Origin: Syntrophomonadaceae bacterium
GTDB taxonomy: Bacteria; Bacillota; Dethiobacteria; DTU022
Reading direction: 5' to 3'
DNA length: 34,772 bases
NCBI GenBank assembly: GCA_007132095.1
Contig: SLPH01000047.1
Coordinates: 1-34,772 of the forward strand
The translations under genes were made by a program, and so were the position numbers. How positions within the stretch are numbered: the stretch's first letter is position 1; every line of letters starts with the position of its first letter. The notes under the pieces were generated by a model. The model saw only the letters and a program-made list of their open reading frames with translations, was not told the origin of the DNA and did no database searches. Shown here one piece after another: positions 1 to 8,627 of the stretch.

Positions 1-1
1 T

Positions 2-511
2 CGCCTGGTCGGGGGCGCCGGTGAAGAAACCATAATCGCCCGGGTTGGCGAAGGGATTGTAACCACAATCGGCTCTTCAACTGACCACAAGATGGTTCTC
101 GAAAATCCGGATACGATATCCAACACTGTGTTGAACAAGGGGCTCGATTCAGGCACCGCCTTTGAAATACTCTCGATTGACGTTGCCGATGTTGATGTTG
201 GCAAAAACATTGGAGCCCAGCTGCAAACTGACCAGGCCGAAGCCGACAAGCGGATCGCCCAGGCCAAGGCTGAAGAACGTCGCGCCATGGCTGTTGCCAG
301 GGAACAGGAAATGCAGGCCTCTGTTCAGGAGATGCGCGCTAAGGTTGTCGAGGCCGAAGCCGAGGTGCCCCGGGCGATGGCCCAGGCATTCCGTGATGGC
401 AACCTGGGGGTAATGGATTATTACCAGATGCACAATGTGATGGCTGACACAGATATGCGCCGCAACATTAGCAAACTTGGCGGGGACGCTCAGCCGGAGG
501 ACAAGGAGTAA
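2..511 (+). CDS. floA: Flotillin-like FloA (YqfA family), 5'-truncated at window edge
   Basis: Frame is open from base 2 upstream of the listed ORF ([26 protein letters not shown]...). C-terminal EA-rich coiled coil and '[23 protein letters not shown]' are typical of FloA. Next to phoH as in Firmicutes. Confidence 0.9.
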   Translation, partial: RLVGGAGEETIIARVGEGIVTTIGSSTDHKMVLENPDTISNTVLNKGLDSGTAFEILSIDVADVDVGKNIGAQLQTDQAEADKRIAQAKAEERRAMAVAREQEMQASVQEMRAKVVEAEAEVPRAMAQAFRDGNLGVMDYYQMHNVMADTDMRRNISKLGGDAQPEDKE

Positions 512-529
512 AACGGAGGCTTTCTCGAT

Positions 530-1018
530 ATGGAAGGCAACATTACATTTCTGATTATAATATTTATCATTGTATCCAGGCTTCTGGCTGCCCTGTTTAG
601 AAAGACTGCAGCCGGCAGCGGGACCGGGAGCCGCGAGCGGCGGCAGTCTCCTGTTGAGCCGGAGTTTACGGTAGAAACAAGGCCAATTTCTGCTCCACCG
701 CCCGGTCAGGCTGTCGACCCCTGGAGCTTTGAGCCTACCGGTGAGACGAGAATGCCGGTTGACAGCAGGCCTTTTGAAAGCCCTGCTGCTGAAACTAAGT
801 CTTCGAGGATACAGGAACCTCCTCCGCTTTTTAGAGAGGAGGATAAGATTGATGGCCGGCCTTCGAAGAAAATGGCAAGGTCCGGTAAAGCCGGCCGAAG
901 CAGTGTGCTCGGGGACCTGGAACAGACCTTTGCCACAAAAGGCAAATTTCTATCGGCCTTTATAATGCATGAAATACTCGAACCACCGAAGGCTCTTAAA
1001 AAGCGCAGGCAGTCTTAG
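530..1018 (+). CDS. Hypothetical protein with N-terminal transmembrane segment and Pro/Arg-rich soluble tail, encoded downstream of floA
   Basis: Hydrophobic N-terminus (FLIIIFIIVSRLLAALF) then low-complexity region; 18-nt gap from floA; ends in TAG. Confidence 0.6.
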   Translation: MEGNITFLIIIFIIVSRLLAALFRKTAAGSGTGSRERRQSPVEPEFTVETRPISAPPPGQAVDPWSFEPTGETRMPVDSRPFESPAAETKSSRIQEPPPLFREEDKIDGRPSKKMARSGKAGRSSVLGDLEQTFATKGKFLSAFIMHEILEPPKALKKRRQS

Positions 1019-1087
1019 CGCTCTTATCAGCGCAGCTGCCAGAGGAGAAGTTGAATAATAACCTAGCTTGGCTGGAGGCTTGATTAA

Positions 1088-1984
1088 ATGGCGACAGAAA
1101 AGCCCTGGTCTGAAATAGGCGCCGGACCGCCCGGTAGCGCTGATATAAATATACTTGGTGTTCCCTTCGATGGTGCGGTAAGCAATGCCGCCGGCGCCGC
1201 TGAGGCTCCTGTGCGCCTGCGAGAGCTTTCGAAGATATTACCCCCTTTTTCCGAAGCAGGGGTCGATCTTCGGCCGCTGAGAATCCATGACTATGGCGAT
1301 TTGACGGTTACCTCTGAATGGGAGGGCTACTTCGACAGTGTAAAAGAAAAAGCGGCCGGGCTTTTCAGGTCAGGCGGATTCAACCTATTCCTTGGTGGGG
1401 ATCACTCAATCAATATTCCCCTGTCTGCCGCTTTTGCCGAGCATCATTATCCTGCTCCGGTTGGAATGATTCATCTTGATTCTCACTGCGACCTCATGGA
1501 TGTTTACGATGGGTTGAAATGGTCGCATGCCTGCCCGCAGAGACGCTTTCTTGAGCAGCCCAATGCCGAGCCAAAGCGCCTGTTTTTGCTGGGAATCCGC
1601 TCTTATGAAGCGGAGGAGTTAGATTTTATCAATCGACACCCCTCCCTGACCGTGGTTGGGGCAGGCCAATTTTTACAGCAAACTCCCGGGCAAACTTTAC
1701 AGATGATATGTGAAGCCATGAGCGGCCTGGAATCTCTGTACCTATCCCTTGATATCGATGTCTTGGATCCGGCCTACGCCCCCGGCACAGGGACACCTGA
1801 AGGAGGCGGCCTCTCTACAAGGCAGGTTTTTGAGTTGGTTCGAAATATTGTTGAGCGGCTGCCTGTAAAGGCGATGGATCTTGTAGAAGTGGCTCCTCCC
1901 CTGGATCATTCCGATATTACCTCGTGGGCTGCCCTGAAAATAATTTATGAACTATTTGCTGCACTTGCCCTGAAAAAGCAATAG
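1088..1984 (+). CDS. Agmatinase/arginase (ureohydrolase) family protein
   Basis: Metal-binding motifs GGDHS, HLDSHCD and SLDIDVLDPAYAPGTGTPE. Confidence 0.9.
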   Translation: MATEKPWSEIGAGPPGSADINILGVPFDGAVSNAAGAAEAPVRLRELSKILPPFSEAGVDLRPLRIHDYGDLTVTSEWEGYFDSVKEKAAGLFRSGGFNLFLGGDHSINIPLSAAFAEHHYPAPVGMIHLDSHCDLMDVYDGLKWSHACPQRRFLEQPNAEPKRLFLLGIRSYEAEELDFINRHPSLTVVGAGQFLQQTPGQTLQMICEAMSGLESLYLSLDIDVLDPAYAPGTGTPEGGGLSTRQVFELVRNIVERLPVKAMDLVEVAPPLDHSDITSWAALKIIYELFAALALKKQ

Positions 1985-2040
1985 CATTGTTCTATTCTTA
2001 TCCTTTGAAATCGCTTTAACAGAAAGGAGAGCATTACTTA

Positions 2041-3027
2041 TTGTCTATTAATGAAATTAGCCGCACCTTGATGCTATCCGGCGGTGACGAATCAGTTCAG
2101 CTTCTGGGAAAACATGATCGCCATTTTGCCCTGGTTGAGGATAAGTTTGCAGTACGCCTTATCCCCAGGGGTCATGAACTGGAGATCGAAGGGGCGGAAG
2201 AAGATGTTGAAGTAGTTTATACAATGTTCCAGGAGCTGCTGGCTCATATTCGTAAAGGGCACCTTTTGACAGGTCGCGAGTTTGAATATGCCCTGAAGCT
2301 GGCCGGGCAGGGTGACGTTAACCTGATCTGCTCTCTTTTTAGCGATCTGGTCCTGGTTACCCCGCGCGGAAAGCAGATCAGGCCAAAAACGATAGGTCAG
2401 AAAAGATATCTTGAAGCGATACGCTGTTTTGACATAGTTCTCTCAATTGGCCCTGCGGGTACGGGAAAAACCTACCTTGCACTGGCGATGGCCGTTGATG
2501 CCCTGAAGTGTAAGCAGGTGCAGCGCCTGGTTTTAACCAGGCCTGCAGTTGAAGCAGGCGAACACCTGGGCTTTCTTCCCGGTGATTTCCAGGAAAAGGT
2601 TGATCCGTACCTAAGGCCTATTTATGACGGCCTTTACGATTTGCTGGGAATAGAAACCTTCCAGAAATACAGGGAAAAAGGTATAATTGAGATTGCGCCT
2701 CTTGCTTACATGCGGGGGCGCACATTGGATGATTCCTTTGTGATCCTTGACGAGGGGCAGAATGCCACCTCTGAGCAGATGAAAATGTTCCTCACGCGCC
2801 TTGGATTTGGTTCTAAAGCGGTAATAACCGGTGACATTACCCAGGTAGACCTTCCCCGCGGGCGTTTTTCGGGGCTGGAAGAAGCATCGAGGATACTTGC
2901 AGGCATTGAAGGAATTGCCATTAGCTATCTTTCTGATAAAGACGTTGTCAGGCACCCCCTGGTTCAAAAAATAATCAGGGCTTACGAAAATTACAAAGCC
3001 TCCGGGGAGAGCAGCAAGAGTGAATAA
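2041..3027 (+). CDS. phoH: PhoH family ATPase (TTG start)
   Basis: Walker A 'GPAGTGKTYLA'; 'RPAVEAGEHLGFLPGD', 'FVILDEGQNATSEQMKMFLTRLG', 'VITGDITQVDLP'. Confidence 0.95.
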   Translation: MSINEISRTLMLSGGDESVQLLGKHDRHFALVEDKFAVRLIPRGHELEIEGAEEDVEVVYTMFQELLAHIRKGHLLTGREFEYALKLAGQGDVNLICSLFSDLVLVTPRGKQIRPKTIGQKRYLEAIRCFDIVLSIGPAGTGKTYLALAMAVDALKCKQVQRLVLTRPAVEAGEHLGFLPGDFQEKVDPYLRPIYDGLYDLLGIETFQKYREKGIIEIAPLAYMRGRTLDDSFVILDEGQNATSEQMKMFLTRLGFGSKAVITGDITQVDLPRGRFSGLEEASRILAGIEGIAISYLSDKDVVRHPLVQKIIRAYENYKASGESSKSE

Positions 3028-5131
3028 TAAAGACAGATTAAGCGCTATTTTTGATCGGTCAGTCTCTTTCAGGGACAATATTATGCTGCAAAAAATTGCC
3101 CTGGCGGCAGCCCTGTTTCTGGCCATCTATTTGCTGCTGATCATTTCCAGTATGCCGGCAAGACTTGATCTTTCTATCGGCAGACCAAGCCCCAAGACGA
3201 TTTACGCTTCACGGGACACCATCGACGAATATACGACAAATCGGCTGAGAGAATCGGCAGCTGATTCAGTTTCAAGCGTCTATAATGATAATCCGGCCGT
3301 GCTCGAAAATGCCCTGGAACAGATTGATCAATTTTTTGAGGCTGTTTTTGAAATTAAAGCAGACGAAGAAGCAGAATACGATGATAAAATCTATGCCCTC
3401 CAGGAGTTAACAGAAGAAGAACTCCCGGAGTCGACTCTTGAAGCCCTCTTGATCGAGCAGGCTACCCTGCTGAGCATGCAGCGCAGGCTCAGCAGTGTAG
3501 TTACTGAAATATTCCAGCAGGGTATCCGGGAAGAAGACCTGCAGAGCACCAGGAGGCGTGTGACTCAGGAGATCGCCCTGCTGCCATTCAATTCCGAACT
3601 GAAGAGGATTGCAGAGCAGTTGGTCCTTCCCATGGTCGAGCCAAACAGGTTTCTTGACGTCGCAGCGACTGAAGCCATGCGCGAGCAGGCCCGCCAGGAA
3701 GTGGAGCCTGTAATTGTGCTAAGGAACACACTAATCGTTAGTGAAGGAGAACCGGTAAGAGCTCAGCAGATGGCTTTGCTTGAAAGCATGGGATTGCTCA
3801 GGGGAAGGCAGGCGGATTACTTCGGATACGTGGGCCTTTTTTTCCTGCTCCTGATCGTGTTTATCGTTGTAACTATCTATATCAGAATTTTCGTAAACCA
3901 CGTTTTTCGCAGCCCTCCCTATTTAACCCTAATGGGACTGGTAGTGATCATTACCCTGGTATTTGCTATTGCGGCAACTTATTTTTCCGGCTATCTCATA
4001 CCGGTAGCGATCGGGGTAATCCTGCTAACCGTCCTTTTCGGCTATAAGCTGGCGGTTATCATCAACCTCGTATTTGCCCTCTTTGTCGGTCTGATCACTA
4101 GCGGCGATTTTGCCTTTGTTATAGTGGCCATGCTTGGAGGCATGGTTTCAATTTACGCTGTTTCAACACTAAGTCAGAGAAGCGATCTGGCCAGGGCCGG
4201 CTTTTTTGTGGCTGTAACCAATGCAGGCGTGATCGTCTCAATTTTCTTCTTTTTTGGCAATGTAAGTTTAGAAACTGATTCTCTCGTTTCGCTGGGATAC
4301 AGCGTCCTGGCCGGAATTGGCAGCGGAATATTTTCTTCAGTGATAGCAATTGGCCTTCTACCTTACCTGGAAACCTTTTTTGGCGTAACTACAGCAATTA
4401 CCCTGCTCGAGCTCTCCAACCCGAATCATCCGCTCTTGAAGGAAATGCTGCAAAAAGCGCCCGGCACGTATTATCACAGTATGATGGTTTCAAACCTGGC
4501 CGAGTCTGCCGCTGAATCGGTTAAAGCCGATGCGCTCCTGACCAGGGTAGGTGCATATTACCACGATATCGGAAAATTAAAGCGGCCTTATTTCTTTTCA
4601 GAAAACCAGCTTTCAGGAGATAACCCGCACAGCAAGCTTTCGCCAAACCTGAGCTCCTTGATTATCGGCGCCCATCCCAAGGACGGTTTTGAAATGGGGA
4701 AAAAACACAAACTACCGGAAGCGATCCTTGATATAACCTCGCAGCATCATGGCACCAGCATGATCTCCTTCTTTTACCAGCAAGCGCTTGAGAATTGTGA
4801 ACATGAAGAGGTTCCCATGGAAAAGTTTCGTTACGAGGGTCCAAAGCCCCAGACCAAAGAGGCGGCAATTATAATGCTTGCCGATGTGGTTGAAGCGGGT
4901 GTGCGATCCCTCTCCAAGCCGGCCGGCGGCAGGGTGGAAACCATGATCAGGAGAATGATTAAAGAAAAAGTAGACGACGGCCAGCTGGATGAGTGCGATT
5001 TGACTTTTAAAGAGATCGATTTAATCGCTCAGTCTTTTGTCTACATTATGTCTGGAATTTATCACTCCAGGATTGAATATCCTGAAAAAGATTTAAAAGC
5101 GGAACTGGAAAGGAGTTCTTCTGACAGATGA
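3020..5131 (+). CDS. pgpH: PgpH/YqfF-type 7TM-HD c-di-AMP phosphodiesterase-like protein
   Basis: N-terminal extracytoplasmic region, multiple TM helices, C-terminal HD domain ('GTYYHSMMVSNLAE', 'YYHDIGKLKRPYFF'); overlaps phoH end. Confidence 0.92.
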   Translation: MNNKDRLSAIFDRSVSFRDNIMLQKIALAAALFLAIYLLLIISSMPARLDLSIGRPSPKTIYASRDTIDEYTTNRLRESAADSVSSVYNDNPAVLENALEQIDQFFEAVFEIKADEEAEYDDKIYALQELTEEELPESTLEALLIEQATLLSMQRRLSSVVTEIFQQGIREEDLQSTRRRVTQEIALLPFNSELKRIAEQLVLPMVEPNRFLDVAATEAMREQARQEVEPVIVLRNTLIVSEGEPVRAQQMALLESMGLLRGRQADYFGYVGLFFLLLIVFIVVTIYIRIFVNHVFRSPPYLTLMGLVVIITLVFAIAATYFSGYLIPVAIGVILLTVLFGYKLAVIINLVFALFVGLITSGDFAFVIVAMLGGMVSIYAVSTLSQRSDLARAGFFVAVTNAGVIVSIFFFFGNVSLETDSLVSLGYSVLAGIGSGIFSSVIAIGLLPYLETFFGVTTAITLLELSNPNHPLLKEMLQKAPGTYYHSMMVSNLAESAAESVKADALLTRVGAYYHDIGKLKRPYFFSENQLSGDNPHSKLSPNLSSLIIGAHPKDGFEMGKKHKLPEAILDITSQHHGTSMISFFYQQALENCEHEEVPMEKFRYEGPKPQTKEAAIIMLADVVEAGVRSLSKPAGGRVETMIRRMIKEKVDDGQLDECDLTFKEIDLIAQSFVYIMSGIYHSRIEYPEKDLKAELERSSSDR

Positions 5132-5577
5132 GCGTTATTTTAACTGCAGCAGTTGGAGAATCCCCTTTTTCTTCTGCTTTTACAGAAAAACTAACCTCTT
5201 TACTTGACGGACTGCTGTCAGAACATGAACTGGGTCATGGCGAAGTCGGCCTCATTCTTACAGGTGACGGAGAGATACAAAAGCTGAACAGGCAGTACAG
5301 GAATATTGATGCTCCCACGGATGTCCTTTCTTTTGGCTACCTTGACCCTGACGATCATGACGGTGATAATAAAGGCGATACTGCTGTTGGCGATATTTAT
5401 ATTTCCCTTGACAGGGCCAGGCGGCAGGCTTTTGAAGCAGGGCACACTTTGGAGCGCGAAACAGCATTACTTGCCGTGCATGGTATGCTGCACCTTTTGG
5501 GCTACGACCATGACAGCGCCTCTGCAGAAAAGCTGATGTGGGGCAAGCAAGAGGAGATACTGGGAAAGATTGAATAA
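5128..5577 (+). CDS. ybeY: Endoribonuclease YbeY
   Basis: 'LNRQYRNIDAPTDVLSFGY' and zinc motif 'HGMLHLLGYDH'; ATGA overlap with upstream gene. Confidence 0.95.
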   Translation: MSVILTAAVGESPFSSAFTEKLTSLLDGLLSEHELGHGEVGLILTGDGEIQKLNRQYRNIDAPTDVLSFGYLDPDDHDGDNKGDTAVGDIYISLDRARRQAFEAGHTLERETALLAVHGMLHLLGYDHDSASAEKLMWGKQEEILGKIE

Positions 5578-5971
5578 AAAAACAGGCAGAGACAATCAGG
5601 TTGAAGGCGTTATATACAGCTTGAGAAACGCTTACCGCGGTTTGAAGTATTCCTTCGCAACCCAGCGCAACATGGCTATTCATTCCATTATCGGCGCTGT
5701 CGTAATTGCTGCGGCAATCTTCCTTCGTGTTTCTTTTCTGGAAGTTGCAATTTTGGTAGTTGTCATTGCCCTTGTAGTTGCCGCTGAAATACTGAACACC
5801 TCCCTGGAAAAAACAATCGATCTCATTACCAGGGAGAGAAATGAACTGGCTCATATAGCAAAGGATACGGCAGCCGGCGCGGTCCTGTTTGCCGCAATAT
5901 TAGCCGTGGTTACAGGCCTATTAATCCTCGGCCCTCCTCTCTTCGATCTGGTTACAGACCTGTTGAGGTAA
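5570..5971 (+). CDS. dgkA: Diacylglycerol/undecaprenol kinase family protein (TTG start)
   Basis: 'AYRGLKYSFATQRNMAIHSIIGA' and 'VVAAEILNTSLEKTIDLI' motifs; follows ybeY. Confidence 0.92.
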   Translation: MNKKTGRDNQVEGVIYSLRNAYRGLKYSFATQRNMAIHSIIGAVVIAAAIFLRVSFLEVAILVVVIALVVAAEILNTSLEKTIDLITRERNELAHIAKDTAAGAVLFAAILAVVTGLLILGPPLFDLVTDLLR

Positions 5972-5998
5972 CTATTTTCTTGCGGAAGGTGATAAAGC

Positions 5999-6832
5999 AT
6001 GCACCATCAAAGATTACTGGCCGCTGCCAGGGCCGCCCGTTCCAGGGCATATGCCCCTTATTCCGGTTTCCGGGTCGGCGCTGCCCTGCTTACAGACAGA
6101 GGCAGCATCTATACAGGAGCTAATATTGAAAACTCTTCATACGGCTTGACTATCTGTGCTGAAAGAGTTGCCCTTTTTTCGGCTGTTCATGCCGGTATTA
6201 GAAGCTTCAAGGGTTTAACCGTCGTTACCGACACCACCCCTCCTTCGAGCCCCTGCGGCGCCTGCAGGCAGGTATTGCTGGAATTGGCGGGCGATATTGA
6301 AGTAGTCATGGCAAATATGCAGGGTGACCAGTTTACCCGTTCCGCCCTGGAACTCTTGCCCCATCCATTTGGTCCTCAAGCCGCCCTCAAAGATTGGGAT
6401 AAGGGCCTGGAAACCCCGGACAATGAAGCCTGGAGAATGCCTGTTTCTTACAACCCGATCGGCTATGTCCGGAACAGTTTTTCTTCAACTGCAGAAATCC
6501 CCTCACGTTATAAGGAACTGCTGTCGGAAGTGGTCCTTGATCCGGTTTATACACAGGGGCTTTATCGTCTTGACGAAGAGGAAAGAATAGTGATTTTCTC
6601 TCATTTGCATAGCTCCGAAGGGTTTAATTTGAAAGGCGAACGCAGTGGAAGGGGAGGAGAAGTGTATGGAGTATTCTCCTGTCGCACTCCTTTTCGGCCC
6701 AACCCGCTGGCCCAAACAGTCGTAGAACTGGTCGGTATAGATAATAATATCCTCACGGTCAGGGGACTGGATTTAATCAATGGCACTCCCGTTTTGGATA
6801 TAAAGACTGATTACGACAGGTTGAAAGGATAA
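5999..6832 (+). CDS. cdd: Cytidine deaminase fused to TrmO/TsaA-like (tRNA methyltransferase family) domain
   Basis: N-terminal cytidine deaminase motifs 'YSGFRVGAAL', 'CAERVALF', 'SPCGACRQV'; C-terminal TsaA/TrmO motifs 'NPIGYVRNSF', 'GVFSCRTPFRPNPLAQTVVEL', 'VRGLDLINGTPVLDIK'; one continuous frame. Confidence 0.9.
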   Translation: MHHQRLLAAARAARSRAYAPYSGFRVGAALLTDRGSIYTGANIENSSYGLTICAERVALFSAVHAGIRSFKGLTVVTDTTPPSSPCGACRQVLLELAGDIEVVMANMQGDQFTRSALELLPHPFGPQAALKDWDKGLETPDNEAWRMPVSYNPIGYVRNSFSSTAEIPSRYKELLSEVVLDPVYTQGLYRLDEEERIVIFSHLHSSEGFNLKGERSGRGGEVYGVFSCRTPFRPNPLAQTVVELVGIDNNILTVRGLDLINGTPVLDIKTDYDRLKG

Positions 6833-6835
6833 ACT

Positions 6836-7723
6836 ATGCATCGATCAGGATTTATCGCTTTGATCGGCCGCCCGAACGTGGGAAAATCAACCCTGCTCAA
6901 TGCCCTTGTCGGCGAAAAAATATCGATTATTTCAGATAAGCCGCAGACGACAAGAAACCGGATCAGCGCTGTCCTGACCAGGCCTGAAGAGCAGATTATC
7001 TTTATCGACACACCGGGCCTGCACAAACCTAAACACCTGCTTGGCACATCAATGGTCAGCATGGCTCGCTCTACCATGAATGAAGTTGACCTGATCTGCT
7101 TTCTGGTCGAAGCAAACGAACCGCCCGGGCGAGGCGATGCCTTTATCGCAGAAATCCTTGCATCAGCTGATAACCCTGTGTTTCTTGTGATCAATAAAAG
7201 CGATCTCACCTCGCCGGAGCAGCTTGAACGCAACCGGGACTTATACGGGGAGCTAATTAAGGCCGAAGGGGTTTTTGTGCTCTCAGCTCTTAAAAGTTTA
7301 AACTTGGAACCCCTTGTTGAAGCTATTATCGAACGTCTGCCCGAGGGACCTCAATATTATCCGCCGGACATGATCACCGATCAGCCCGGCCGTTTTATTG
7401 CCGCCGAGATAATCCGTGAAAAAATTATCGCTCTTACCCGCCAGGAAGTTCCCTTTTCCGTTGCGGTTGTTATTGAAGAGATGAAACCGCGGGAAGAGAG
7501 CGACCTTCTGGACATCAGGGCTGAAGTTCTTGTTGAGCGCAAGTCCCAGGTGGGCATTATTGTGGGTAAAGGCGGGACGCTGCTCAAAGAGGTGGGAACC
7601 AGGGCCAGGCTGGAACTGGAGGCTCTTTTTGGCCAGAGAATATTTCTCGATATCAGGGTTAAGGTCAGGAAGGACTGGCGCAACCGGCAGGACGAGCTGC
7701 GCCGCCTTGGCTATGAGGGCTAA
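6836..7723 (+). CDS. era: GTPase Era
   Basis: 'GRPNVGKSTLLNALVGEKISIISDKPQTTRN', 'DTPGLHKP', 'NKSDL', C-terminal KH domain 'IIVGKGGTLLKEVGTRAR'. Confidence 0.97.
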   Translation: MHRSGFIALIGRPNVGKSTLLNALVGEKISIISDKPQTTRNRISAVLTRPEEQIIFIDTPGLHKPKHLLGTSMVSMARSTMNEVDLICFLVEANEPPGRGDAFIAEILASADNPVFLVINKSDLTSPEQLERNRDLYGELIKAEGVFVLSALKSLNLEPLVEAIIERLPEGPQYYPPDMITDQPGRFIAAEIIREKIIALTRQEVPFSVAVVIEEMKPREESDLLDIRAEVLVERKSQVGIIVGKGGTLLKEVGTRARLELEALFGQRIFLDIRVKVRKDWRNRQDELRRLGYEG

Positions 7724-7774
7724 GGTCAGGACGGTATAACCGGTTTTGTTTAATTTCTATAGGGATGTGCCGAT

Positions 7775-8506
7775 ATGGCGGGACGAAACTTTAAAGCAAT
7801 AGGCCTGGTGCTGCGCAGCAGGATCCTGGGCGAATCCGATCGTCTCATTACAGTTCTCACACCGGATCGGGGCAAGTTTGAAGCTGTCGCCCGCGGGGCC
7901 CGCAAAACAAAGAGCAAGCTGGCTGCAGGGGTCGACCTGTTCACGCACGGATCTTTTGACTTTTACAGCGGTAAAACCTGGCCTGTTCTAACCGGTCAGG
8001 ATGTAATAGAGCATTTTTCTTGCTTCCGTGAAGACTATACCTGTTACCCCTACGGCCTTTACCTGGCCGAGCTTGTTGATCGCCTGGTTTCGGGAGAGGA
8101 ATCCAACCCGGAAATATTTAACCTGCTGCTTGATGGATGGAAGCTGCTGGGAGAGAACCTGGACAGGGCTCTTTTATGCCGTGCCTTCGAGCTGAAGCTG
8201 GCTCACGCGGCAGGTTACAGCCCGCATCTCGATGCATGTACAGGGTGCGGTATGACGGGTAACGGGGCTTTCAGCCCCAGGCAGGGCGGGCTTGTCTGTT
8301 CCGAATGCCGGGGGATCGACTTGATCAGGCTCGATCCCGGAACCCTTGCCCTGGCCAAACATTTGCTCCAGATGCCGCTGGCCTCCAGCCGCAAAGTCCG
8401 TTCGACTAACGCTCAGAAAGATCAACTGCGCAGGGTAAATACAGCTTTTCTGGCTTATCATCCTGAGCTGGGCGACATTAAAACCAGGAAACTGCTGGAT
8501 GAGTAG
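7775..8506 (+). CDS. recO: DNA repair protein RecO
   Basis: N-terminal OB fold 'GLVLRSRILGESDRLITVLTPDRGK'; zinc motif 'CTGCG...GGLVCSEC'; follows era. Confidence 0.95.
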   Translation: MAGRNFKAIGLVLRSRILGESDRLITVLTPDRGKFEAVARGARKTKSKLAAGVDLFTHGSFDFYSGKTWPVLTGQDVIEHFSCFREDYTCYPYGLYLAELVDRLVSGEESNPEIFNLLLDGWKLLGENLDRALLCRAFELKLAHAAGYSPHLDACTGCGMTGNGAFSPRQGGLVCSECRGIDLIRLDPGTLALAKHLLQMPLASSRKVRSTNAQKDQLRRVNTAFLAYHPELGDIKTRKLLDE

Positions 8507-8627
8507 CCCGTCTTTTCGCCCGGCCTGCTCCCGGGGTTTGTGGGGTTGCGTATAAGCCTGGCGCTTTTAAAAAACAGCGATCCAATATTTTTGATTAATA
8601 CTACAGCAGTCTGGGGAGGTGACCCCG

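Noticed and set aside
2611-3126. 171-aa antisense ORF over phoH/pgpH
   Set aside because: Shadow ORF opposite strongly supported genes.
5258-5854. 198-aa antisense ORF over ybeY/dgkA
   Set aside because: Fully antisense to conserved genes; composition not protein-like, no motif.
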